Origin: Phlegmacium glaucopus
Lineage: Eukaryota; Basidiomycota; Agaricomycetes; Agaricales; Cortinariaceae
Length of the DNA: 42,019 nucleotides
Assembly: GCA_015039465.1 (NCBI GenBank)
Contig: MU130362.1
Coordinates: 554,136 to 596,154 of the forward strand
Direction: 5' to 3'
Both the position numbers and the translations under genes were made by a program. Shown here in pieces: positions 33,206 through 42,019 of this stretch. Position 1 is the first letter of the stretch; every line of letters starts with the position of its first letter. A model generated the notes under the pieces. That model worked only from the letters and a program-made list of their open reading frames with translations. It was not told the DNA's origin and made no database searches.

Positions 33206-33436
33206 ATTTTATAGCTTTGGCTGGGCACTCTGAAGATACTAAAGATCACTCCTTTCACTAAAGATGCTTGATACTTCACAAAGCCACTGAGACATCCCTC
33301 GTAAAGACGAAGATGTATTCCTGAAGACAGAGAGGTGCCAAAGATGTATCAGAGATGAACAAACCTGAGAGAAGATACCAAAGCCACGGGTATCAAAGAC
33401 AAAGACGCCAAAGACAAATTGGACGTTTTCCTGATG
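33206..33436. repeat. Right subterminal repeats of Plavaka 2
   Basis: AAAGATG, AAAGACG and CCAAAG units recur about every 15-20 bp up to the terminal repeat, the mirror of the left block. Confidence 0.65.
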
Positions 33437-33505
33437 TAAGCCTTTTCTTTTTGTTTGGTTACAGGACAATATATCTATTCAAGTTGTCTTCTTTGATTCA
33501 CCAAC
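33437..33505 (+). pseudogene. PP2C copy D, 3' end, right of the Plavaka insertion
   Basis: The rest of intron 2 (AAGCCTTTTC...TTACAG) and last exon (DNISIQVVFFDS) of the fragment at 25887-25967. The usual TGA stop after FFD reads TCA here. Confidence 0.75.
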
Positions 33506-33860
33506 CCTGTCCCGTTTGAAAGAGCATATCATGATTGCCTGGTGCCTCTCCTGGAGAGCTTCGGCGTGATATGGCTACATCCCCAAACTAGGGAGCTTTG
33601 CTCGAGCTCGTCATATTAGTGAATATACCGAAATCTACTCTCACATTGTCAACAACCGATATAAATAAAATTGCTGTCTAATTTCGTGTGATAGTAGATA
33701 GTGTACAAGGGGAAAGTAGAATTGTAGCTAGTAGCTACAACAATATTGTATGCAAGCCAAATAAAATACACCTGTGGAATAATATTGTTAGCCTTGAGAA
33801 TCAGCTAGTAGACAATATTTGCATATTCACCGGTACCCCTCATCTTTAAAGATAGGCCGC
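33506..33860. other. Convergent 3' spacer (unit D)
   Basis: No gene. The same spacer as in the other units, with GTGAATATACCGAAATCTAC near 33617. Confidence 0.6.
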
Positions 33861-34442
33861 CTACATCCTTTCCCCGATACCACAGCTTGAAAGGCGAGGC
33901 AGAATTATGACGAAGAACGCTAGGCAAGCGACAGCCAAACCAGCCCACGAGAGCATCACAACATAGTCCATGGAGAATGGTATATAGGTCCTGCAAGTGC
34001 GATGAGAGTCTGTTTGAGGGACTAGAAGACGGAGGGATGTTGAAGATACTTCATAAGAGGTGTAGTAAGGTGGCTACTTACCATTTACGACTGCAGGGGA
34101 CTGCAGATGTATGATTTCATCGCTGTTTGGCTCACTAGCACCATGATCTAAATGACATGGGCGACTTAGTACATGAGGACAACAGTGAGAGGAAAAGAAA
34201 GACGAACAAGTAACTCGTCTAACATTATCGTTTGCACAATTTTCCATCGTGATACTGCGAGAGTTGGGCGAATCCATAATCACCGTGCCAAAATTATGGA
34301 TGTGATATATCTTGTGTATTTGACGACCGTCTTCATCGACGTTATAATTCAATTGAAGGGAATTTGTCAATCTCGGATCTATGGCAGGGGACTGGTCGAC
34401 GATAGTTCCAGGTACCAAAGTGTTTCTGTCAACCACATCCAT
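33861..34442 (-). CDS. Small one-helix membrane protein, intact copy D
   Basis: Two exons (34442-34082 and 34021-33861) give 173 residues, the same length as copy B even though exon lengths differ (361+161 against 373+149). Blocks: MDVVDRNTLVPGTIVDQSPA, then IHKIYHIHNFGTVIMDSPNS and ITMENCANDN. Exon 2 has CRTYIPFSMDYV before the helix VMLSWAGLAVACLAFFVIIL and the tail CGIGERM. A 4-bp insertion after CSSF is offset by other indels, so the frame holds. A TATA-like AATATATAGG lies upstream near 34520. Family unknown. Confidence 0.65.
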
Positions 34443-34449
34443 ACCAACC

Positions 34450-36008
34450 CGACGTCTGATATGGTGTATCTGAAGAGAAGATTGAAGGTTTTCAAGGCAT
34501 GGGTTAGGTCACGGTCCTATATATTAGGTCCTACATCCAAAGTACATCGCAACAAGCGTGAGATGTCCAAGTGGTTGACCAATGACGAAGGTCTTTCCAC
34601 GCGTAACGCATCCCGCTGACACGCCCTAAACCAGTCTGACCATGGGGGTCAGTGACTGCAAACAACCGTGACCCTACCACAGTCACTGATGTAATAGTAC
34701 TAATACTATTAGACGTGCGGCGACCATTGGGTGACCGTAAGCGGCGATGCACAAATATCGTCAAGGATGTGATGTAAAAGAAGTGATTGATAAGCTGGTT
34801 TGGCAGTACCACGTGATGAGAAAAGTCATGGTCGTTTCACAGTTTACATTCTCATCATAGCGCAGCGTAGATTAGAATAAGGATTTTGAACAACTTGCAG
34901 CGGAAAGCACGTGACAAACCACCTACCATCATTGTTGACCCAGACAACGATGACAGGTCTTTGTCCTTCTCTCCGTCGCATCGCGATTCGGGCAAGACGC
35001 GCCGTCGCTTTTTCGGGTGCATCTACGCACCCTTCTCTTCGTTTTTACCCACCCTCCACACCCTTTTCACCTGCACAAATATTGGAATATTTGCTACTCC
35101 ATGCTACAAAATATCCATTTCGGCATATGCTTTCATATTCTGACCTTCACAGGGTAAAGAAGATAAGTACCTAATTTAATAGTTACCGACGATTATTACT
35201 GCATGGAGTGGTTCAACCCGCCCACCCATCGCAGCGTTTGTTCGGACACCCTGGTTAGGTCAGGATCCGAGAGCATGTGTCGGGGAAGTGCTTCGCACTT
35301 TCACCCACCATGTGTTAAGTTCGAGGACTCTATTCCGGAGTTTCGGACGGAGTAACGGACGGAGTACCGGAACGGAGTCACGGAAAGGATAGGACTTAGC
35401 CTCAGCTTATGTGCTGTGCTACCCAGAACCTTCGTGTCCTAATTTCGGAGTAAGACGGAGCGGAACGGAACCGGAAGTTGCAAAGAACTTAGAGGAAGAC
35501 CAAGAGTGGGAAACTAAGTCGATATTCGAACTGAGGAAAACATACAAGTTTCGAGTACTTAAATATAAAAGGAATAGCATCCGAAATATAAAATATAAAT
35601 ATAAATGCTGCGTTCTGCTCCCGGAAGGTCCTGCATTCTTGGGGTGAATAATCCATAGCTGGTGTGCTGACTGATGGTGGGAAAGTGATGACAAAGAAAT
35701 AGTTGTTATGACAAAGGTGTGGTAAGGTGTTTGGGATATCGTCGGAAGAGTCGGAGTGATACGGAGAGGTCTCGGAGTCGGATGTAGGAGGAGTAGAGTC
35801 GGAGACAAGGGAAAGTACTGGAATGGAGTACGGACTACCGGAAACAACTCCGTCGGAGTCGGACCGGAGTAACGTGTGACGGAATGTAACACCATGCTCC
35901 TCTCTGCTACTAGTATGCTTTGCATCCTCATAAATCCTGCCACAGGATTCACCTCCACTTAACGCGGAAGCTGAGAGTGCTGTCAAAGTCAATGAGTCAT
36001 TGACTAGT
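34450..36008. other. Spacer with a CGGAGT-rich tract
   Basis: No gene is supported; open frames at 34886-35174 and 35419-36040 run through simple-sequence DNA. Two short palindromic-looking TE scars may lie at 34600-34720. From 35330 to 35890 CGGAGT/ACGGAGT/TCGGAGTCGGA units are abundant, absent elsewhere in the window. Confidence 0.5.
35330..35890 (+). repeat. CGGAGT motif tract
   Basis: ACGGAGTAACGGACGGAGT near 35351 starts the tract and TCGGAGTCGGACCGGAGTAA near 35853 closes it, with more units near 35445 and 35740-35800 and a motif-free AT-rich stretch around 35560-35620. The layout, motif clusters on both sides of a core, resembles subterminal repeats of a short non-autonomous element. 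Confidence 0.5.
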
Positions 36009-37739
36009 TGACTACAGTTGCGGACAACCAAACACGACAATTTTGATACCCCGAATTATGCACACTGCCACAAACATTCAGAATAGTCAAAAACTGCTGA
36101 AACATGTATATTGCACCCTAATGAACATATTTCTACGTGCCGATTTCCTTAGATCGAAAATTTTGGGCCGATAAACCCCAAAAATTGGCCACCCCCCTCA
36201 AAAAAATTGGGAAAAATGTGAGAAATGCTAAATCAAAAGCGCTCGATGGGATAAACATGATTATGTTTGCTGATTTGGGTTTAGACTAAGGGTTGTGGCA
36301 GAAAAAATGGAACAAAATACCTGTGACACTCTGTGACATCGGTAAAAGTATGCGATTTTTGGCTTTCACGTGACATTTCTCAACATTTCATTTCTGCATC
36401 CCAGTCTTCGTCTTTCCAAGTAGCCTTTATTTTCTCTATCTCTCTCTCTTGTTGATATTGTTTAAAACCATGATGTGCCACTGTGGCAGTATACTACTTA
36501 GTAGCCAGTATGGTCATGTTTTAAATTCTTGACATGGTAGGCTGTTGTCATGTTGATCCTCAAAACTTGAACTCTAACATTTATTAGAGTTTGCTTGCAA
36601 GCCAAGAGTACTAAGAACAGTAGGTTATCTCCGCTTCAATGTCCTCTACAAGAAAAACACCAAATTCCAACTCCGACTAAGTGTGTATTATTACTATCAA
36701 TATGAAAACAAGTGTAATGATACCCTACCAACACAATCCAGCGATCTAACGCTGCCACATGGGCTGTTAGGAAACAAAAACAACATTGACAGGTTTCTAA
36801 TAGAGCAATGATGTTGACTGATGCCATTCTGAACTGAGGTAGCATACATTTTTTTACAACTTTTGGTCCAAAAAAATTGGCCACCCCAAAGGGTCATGGG
36901 AGAAACTTCGGAGACATGTTTTTTGACGTATTTCAACAGGACCCTGGGCAATAGGCCAAGAGGCAGGGTCCCAGATTTCAACTTTTTGTCTGGACAGGGC
37001 ATCGCGATTCAGTGTGATTCTTGTCCGGATTGCACCTAGGATCCCAAGATTTTCCAAAAAAATGTCTGGATTGTTGACCTAGCTATTTTTTGGCCCAAAT
37101 TTTGTCCGGACTGGTAGATTAAGCCTCCTAGGCTCAAAAAAGGTCTGTACTGCTCTTGCCCGCCTCAAAAAGTACAATTCTGGCTTGGAATAAGCATATC
37201 CTAGCATTTACGAGTAAACAAAACTATTTTCCTATTCAATATTTCCACCCTGCTTTCAAAACAATTTAATAGCAGCATGAAAAGTACAGGCACTTCGTCC
37301 ATAATAAGAGAGCAGTTGACTGAAAGGAGCTAAAGGTTTCTGGGTCAGGAATGCCTAACTGAGAGATGCGAATCTTTGTTTTATAAAAATTATCATGATT
37401 ATTTTACTAAGTCCATGCTCAACAGACTACACCATACTATAGCATATTAGTAGCCTAAAATTTGTCCGGATAGGCAACTAGCCTAGCACAAATTCCCCAA
37501 ACTTGTCTGGATTCCGGCACTGGCTGCCCAAAAAATTTCGGCAAATCTTGTCCGGATTGACCCTAGCCGTCCGTCAAAAAAGCTCGAATCCTGTCCGGAT
37601 TCGGACCCTGCCTCTTGGCCTATTGCCCAGGGTCCTATTTCAACCCGCTGAATCCAAATCTGAAATCAGTTTGTCCCGAAAAACTTCCCGATCGTGAGAT
37701 ATCAAAATTGTCGTGTTTGGTTGTCCGCAACTGTAGTCA
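36009..37739. mobile_element. 1.7-kb element with 42-bp terminal inverted repeats
   Basis: TGACTACAGTTGCGGACAAC at 36009 begins a 42-nt arm mirrored at 37698-37739 with one mismatch. No gene lies inside. AGTCA/TGACT strings border both ends, so the exact target duplication cannot be set. A second, smaller element is nested at 36938-37636. Confidence 0.75.
36938..37636. mobile_element. hAT-like MITE nested in the 1.7-kb element
   Basis: The left arm AGGACCCTGGGCAATAGGCC (34 nt, 36938-36971) is mirrored by the arm ending AGGGTCCT at 37636. ATTTCAAC flanks both sides exactly (36930-36937 and 37637-37644), an 8-bp target duplication as in hAT and KDZ-type elements. It is 699 bp, non-coding, with about nine GTCCGGATT/GTCTGGATT units. 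Confidence 0.85.
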
Positions 37740-38127
37740 CTGACTTTGACTAGTCGTCATGACCTGACTTTCGACTTTCAGTCACGACTGTCCAAACTTG
37801 GTCCAAACACTGCCCTAAACCGTAACCGGGAAATGAAACGAATTTGAGCAGATCTGTTGATTGATTGATTACCATAAGTTTCGTAACGTTATGTTATGAA
37901 TTATTTGTTACCTATGTTATGAATTATTTGTTTTGACTGAATTGGGTTATGATTTCTTTTTCCCACCGAAGAGATCTTATAACCCGATGATATCGACGTC
38001 CACTGATGACTGTAAGACGAATTTTTGTTGCGTTTCCGCTCAACGGCCTCAATGCCTGTCGAACCAACGAAAAACAAGATTAAGAGGCGGACAAACAGGT
38101 GTGAAGATCACGGTACGGCCCGACCCA
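37740..38127. other. Spacer
   Basis: No gene. There is a GTCA/TGAC-rich stretch at 37740-37800 and a local repeat of GTTATGAATTATTTGTT at 37892-37932. Confidence 0.5.
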
Positions 38128-38193
38128 GAAATCCATGCCTTGGGAAGTTTCAACCCCTCATCCTCAGATACACCATATCAAATGTCCGCTGGT

Positions 38194-38792
38194 ATGGATG
38201 TAGTCAACAGAAACACTTTTGAAAATCCAAATATCGTCAGCCAGTCCCCTGCCACAGATCCGAGGTTGGAAAAGACGGCAAATTCCCCTCAGTTGAATTA
38301 TGACATTGGTGAAGACCGTGACGGTCGTCGAATATAAAAATATACCAGTTCCCTAATTGTAGGACGGTGTATATGGATTCGTTCAACTCTCAGCGTGTCA
38401 CAATGGAGAATTGTGCCAACAATAATGTTCGACGAGTTACTCGTTTGTCTTTTCCTCTCACTTTTGTCCCCATGTACTGAGTCTGCCCATGGTATTCAGA
38501 TCATCGTGCCAGTGACTCGGAGTTAAACAGCGATGATATCATACATTCGCAATCCCATGCAGCCGTCAATGGCAAGGATGCACCTTACATCACCTTCCGT
38601 CATGCATCTTAAACATCTCTTTGTCTTGTAGGTCTTCTAACGGACTCTCCTCGCACTCGCAAGACATATATATCATTCTCCGTGGATTACGTTTTGATAT
38701 TCTCGTGCGCCAGCTTGGCTGTCGCTTGTCTAGCATTCTTCATCACGAATTTGCCTCGGTTTTCAAGCTGCGGTATTGGGGAAAGGACGTAG
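38194..38792 (+). pseudogene. Small one-helix membrane protein, copy F (broken, inverted)
   Basis: Close relative of copy E. Exon 1 is open through NIVSQSPATDPRLEK and DRDGRRI, then a one-base loss gives TAA. A GC donor is again seen before the intron (AATG|GCAAGG). Exon 2 keeps the helix and ends ...RT, TAG. It forms the left inverted arm of the unit ending at 41322. Confidence 0.7.
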
Positions 38793-39029
38793 GTAGCCTA
38801 TCTTTAAAGGTAAGAGATGCCGGTGAATATTGACTATACTAGCTGATTCTGGAAGCTAATAATGTTATTCCACAGGTGTATTTATTTGGTTTGCATACGT
38901 TGTTGTAGCTATGATTTTACATTCTCCTTTGACACTATCTACTATCATGCGTTATCACTATCTTTGACTGTAGATGACAAAGAAACAAATATCCGTAAAT
39001 CATAAGAATTCAAAATCAAACCCCAACGA

Positions 39030-39303
39030 GCTTCAATGACAGCGGCGAGGGATTCGCGATGAAGGTAGTCTAAAAGAAAGAGTCAGAACATGTGAGCAAG
39101 GGTAGAAATACAACAGCGAAAGGAAAACCACTGGTAGGTTCATCGAGACACATAATGTGGTGACGACGCCATGTTGTAGCACTCGCACTAAGAATCTTAC
39201 TAAGAACGACCAAGTTGACTTTTTGAACGCCTGAGAGACCAAGACGCTGAGGCTCACGAGTATCGGGCTCGAGGACCTTCTGACGATATGATACTATGAG
39301 CAA
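39030..39303 (-). pseudogene. ABC-transporter relic, copy C
   Basis: The minus strand shows QRLGLSG (signature) and IMCLDEPTSG (Walker B) in one frame, separated by an insertion-bearing linker. Too short to be a transporter. Nearly the same as copy B at 22000-22310, except that B reads DEHTSG. Confidence 0.6.
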
Positions 39304-39681
39304 GATATACCATACAATGGAAAGGTGTAAACGGACGTTCTCGAAACCATGGTTGATGGAGAGCGGTTGTCGTGTAAATATTGAACAACAAAAGAAACCC
39401 CAGTCACATTGCCATCATTCTGGGTGCTTTACTTTTTGCCACTGGGCGCTGCCAGAACCAACTACGCTTTGGAGGTCGTGCGTCCACTTTACTCCAGGAA
39501 TTCATCTGTCTCGCTGTGGCCCGATTCTAACCGATTCACTAAGCCATTTTCACTCGGACAAGGTAAAATTTAATCCACGGACCACACTGCTGTTACTAGT
39601 GGCCTTGCACAGTTCACACCGCCCCAGGAACGCTAGGAACGGGCCTAGTGTAAGAGAAAACGGAATCAGAACTACATTTAA

Positions 39682-40325
39682 ATGTTACGACGCATTCTAC
39701 GATCATTTCCCCCATCATCTTACAAGTATTCACCCATCTTACGCCAAAGAGCAATTATAGCTCCCCTAAGACGTCTTGGACCTTCGCTTCTCATATTTTT
39801 GGCAGTTTCTGCCACGACAGCTGCCACGATCATTAAAATCCACGGAGATGCAGTCCAACGTCCTAACAAATCCAAGAAACCTGCCGCGTCTGTATGGATG
39901 CCACTAGAAATTATCTTTGATTTCCTGATGTCACATCGAAATGGACCATTACCTCCCCCTACGGCGGATGAAATGTTGGATTTGTTCTCAAATGCGGAAA
40001 TCCCTATGGAGGAAGCAAAGGGCGTCAGACGAATCGACGGAATAATACTTCCCGGGTAATGAACAGCGTTTATCGTATCTTCATTCCGTTCTCATTTCTC
40101 CCGATAGCAACTCCCCCATGGAAGACACCCTCCAGCACACGTCTATCAGGTTCTCTAGCACACTCAGCTACTCTAGGGACTTAACGGGGGCATTGCTCCG
40201 ATTGAGGCCACCTCGATCCCGGGAATATAGGTAACAGCTACTTCCCCTTTGAGCTCGACGACTAAGGCTTTCTTTTTCTTTGTTACAGGGACGATATATC
40301 TATTCAGGCTGTCTTCTTTGATTGA
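39682..40325 (+). CDS. PP2C mini-gene: in-frame deletion of the whole catalytic domain, copy C
   Basis: Exon 1 (39682-40055) is nearly identical to that of the intact PP2C and keeps the Arg-rich N-terminus and LLIFLAVSA stretch. Exon 2 (40108-40230) begins NSPMEDTLQ as usual, but after STLSYS jumps straight to RDLTGALLRLRPPRSR. About 1.2 kb with all metal and catalytic motifs is gone. The join keeps the frame, both introns are intact and exon 3 (40289-40325) ends RDDISIQAVFFD then TGA. The result is 177 residues with a mitochondrial-type leader and the phosphatase C-terminus. It cannot dephosphorylate. Whether it is expressed is unknown; it may simply be a deletion relic whose frame survived by chance. 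Confidence 0.6.
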
Positions 40326-40731
40326 TGGCTTGTAAAAGCAGGAGCTGCCTTTGGGAAAAAGTTGGAAAGCTGTCAGAAAGAGAAGGGAGCATTGTTCGCC
40401 CACCCTCTCCCGTGTGAAGGAACATATTATGATTGCCTGATGAATCTCCTGGGGGGGCTTCCACGTGATTTGGCTACATCCCCGAACTAGCGACCTTTGC
40501 TCCAGCTCGTCATTTTAGTGAATATACTCCCACATCGTCAACGAGCGATAGAATCGCTGTCTAAGTTCGTGAGATAGTAGGTAGTGTACCAGGGGAAAGC
40601 TGAATCGTGGCCAGTAGCTACGACAATGTGTATACCAACTCAATAAAATACACCTGTGGAATAATATTGTTAGCCTCGAGAATCAGCTACTAGTCAATAT
40701 TTGGATATTCACCGGCACCCCGATAGGCCGC
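40326..40731. other. Convergent 3' spacer (unit C)
   Basis: No gene. A shortened version of the spacer seen in the other units; the CCGAAATCTAC string is missing here. Confidence 0.55.
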
Positions 40732-41322
40732 CTATATCCTTTCCCCAATACCGCAGCTTGAAAGCCGAGGCAGAGTTATGATGAAGAACGCTAGACAAGC
40801 GACAGCCAAGCCAGCCCACGAGAACCTCCTAACGTAGTCCATGGAGAATGGTATATAGGTCCTGCAAGTGGGAGGAGAGTCCGTTTGGGGGCCTAGAAGA
40901 CAAAGGGATATATTGAAGATGCTTCACAAGATGGTGTACTAAAGTGACTACTTACCATTGACGGCTGCATGGAATTTCGAATGCATGATTTCATCGCTGT
41001 TTAACTCGCTAGCACGATGGTCTTATTAAATGACATGGGCGACTTAGTACGTGAGGATAGAAGTGAGAGGAAAAGACGAACAAGTAACTCGTCGAACAAC
41101 ATCATTGTTAGCACAGTTTTCCATCGTGACACTGTCAGAGTTGAGTGAATCCACAATCACCGTCTTATAATTATGGAACTGGTATATTTTGTATATTCGA
41201 CGACCGTCTTCGTCGATGTCATCATTCGGGGAATGTGTTGTCTTTTCCAATCTCGGATCTGCGGTAGGAGACTGGTTGATGATAGTTGCATCTTCCAAAG
41301 TGTTTCTGTCGACCACATCCAT
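40732..41322 (-). pseudogene. Small one-helix membrane protein, copy C (broken)
   Basis: Exon 1 starts MDVVDRNTLEDATIINQSP like copy B, runs through VTMENCANND and stops at TAA (LTSILTY*), with two more in-frame stops after it. The intron and exon 2 remain, with the helix FSWAGLAVACLAFFIITL and tail CGIGERI. It converges on the PP2C mini-gene. Confidence 0.65.
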
Positions 41323-41400
41323 ACCAGCCGATGTCTGATATTATGTACCTGGGGGAAATTGAATGCTTTGAAAGCATAGTTTACTGGGCCGTATTTAAAG

Positions 41401-41486
41401 TTGGGTCGCGGTCAAGGAGCAACAGAAGAAACAAAGTTATCAGGTCACGTGCAAAGATTCCAAACCTTACCCTCACGCTAACTTAG
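41401..41486 (+). repeat. Direct repeat, copy 1
   Basis: TTGGGTCGCGGTCAAGGAGC begins an 85-bp segment that recurs at 41569 with two or three differences. Confidence 0.8.
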
Positions 41487-41568
41487 TAACGGTATATTAT
41501 AAGAAAGGGGCGCTGCACATCCGCCGTAACTTAAGTCGGAAGATTAGCTATGAGATTAGATACCCGAT

Positions 41569-41653
41569 TGGGTCGCGGTCAAGGAGCAACAGAAGAAACA
41601 AAGTTATCAGGTCACGTGCAAAGATTCTAAACCTTACTCTCACGCTACCTTAC
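41569..41653 (+). repeat. Direct repeat, copy 2
   Basis: Second copy of the 85-bp segment, 168 bp downstream of the first. It leads directly into the ATTCTGC motif field. Confidence 0.8.
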
Positions 41654-41669
41654 ACTGCTGGAAGGGGAA

Positions 41670-42019
41670 TATTCTGCGGCGCGCAGAATCTTTGCAGAAT
41701 GAATTGCAAGATCATAAAATTCTCTATATGGTAGAATGATTAATTCTTAATTAATTCTGCCGAGACGTAGAAGACAATTAGAATTTAGTGAGAATTTTGA
41801 GTTCTGCCTTAATTCCGCATTTCGCAGATTTTTTCCTTCTGCACCAGTTTTGAAACAATTAGAATCTAGTCAGAATGTAAAATTCTACCTAAATTTAGCT
41901 GAATGCAGAATGTATCCTTCTGCAATAATGCAAAATGATATGAGAATTTTTCGTTCTGCAATTTGTAGAATGTATCATTCTGGATGGATTCTGCAGAACA
42001 TGATCAGAAATTTTGATTC
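41670..42019. repeat. GCAGAAT / ATTCTGC motif field (runs off the window)
   Basis: Units such as TTCTGCA, GCAGAATG and ATTCTGG occur about every 20 bp on both strands in AT-rich DNA, with no gene. The dense two-strand pattern suggests the subterminal part of another transposon extending past the window. Confidence 0.6.

Larger units (their letters stand above)
25968..33436. mobile_element. Plavaka DNA transposon 2
   Basis: The left end CATCAGGAAAACGTCCA (25968) is mirrored by TGGACGTTTTCCTGATG (ending 33436); the inverted match continues into CTTTGGC. TA flanks both ends (25966-25967, 33437-33438). The filled site can be compared with unfilled intron 2 of the PP2C copies at 18510, 24460 and 40250, which read GACTAAGCC or close variants. 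It is 7.5 kb, with the same head-to-head gene pair as transposon 1 plus about 1.5 kb of extra sequence on the left. Confidence 0.88.

Noticed and set aside
35419..36040. Two overlapping minus-strand frames of about 180 codons
   Set aside because: They translate the CGGAGT repeats (Ser/Pro-rich) and have no splice or family support.
36009..37739. Reading the AGTCA-rich flanks as the target duplication of the outer element
   Set aside because: The strings differ between sides and are part of a wider TGACT-rich context, so no duplication length is justified.

Overview
The window looks like a repeat-rich accessory segment of an Agaricomycete (mushroom-forming basidiomycete) nuclear genome. The evidence is the dense, roughly 50-nt GT-AG introns, two Plavaka-family DNA transposons, a mitochondrial PP2C-type phosphatase gene with spliceosomal introns, and the absence of bacterial operon structure. 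Gene models were spliced by eye, so exon borders may be off by a base or two.

Region 1 (about 740-9397) holds three unnamed protein genes (915-2628 +, 6887-2831 -, 7094-7930 +) and about 1.4 kb of non-coding DNA. All of it is peppered with a short GCCGGY motif on either strand, in exons, introns and spacers. The middle gene encodes a Gal4-type Zn2Cys6 cluster. It is broken by a stop codon and by a 1.6-kb near-perfect palindrome (4145-5768) whose arms each carry a tRNA-derived module with Pol III A and B boxes.

Region 2 (9400-16022) is a complete Plavaka transposon: terminal inverted repeats CATCAGGAAAT, a 2-bp target duplication, a nine-exon transposase on the minus strand, and a six-exon partner gene transcribed divergently. 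Both frames look open. Region 4 (25968-33436) is a second, diverged Plavaka with the same head-to-head layout and homologous partner. Its transposase has one in-frame TGA. It sits inside the second intron of a PP2C gene fragment.

Region 3 (16078-25650) and region 5 (33437-41400) carry repeated copies of one unit: an ABC-transporter relic (-), a PP2C phosphatase gene (+), and a small one-helix membrane-protein gene (-) converging on the PP2C 3' end. In two units a second, inverted copy of the membrane-protein gene lies on the other side, so the cargo is flanked by inverted repeats. PP2C copies: one intact (22676-24537), one decayed (16841-18600), one reduced by an exact in-frame deletion to a 177-codon mini-gene (39682-40325), and one reduced to its 3' end and split by the second Plavaka. 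Of six membrane-protein copies, two are open and both give 173 residues.

Nested short elements fill 36009-37739 (TIR element with an inner hAT-like MITE that has a perfect 8-bp target duplication). Further motif fields lie at 35330-35890 and 41670-42019. Overall this is a nest of mobile DNA and duplicated genes rather than a pathway cluster.
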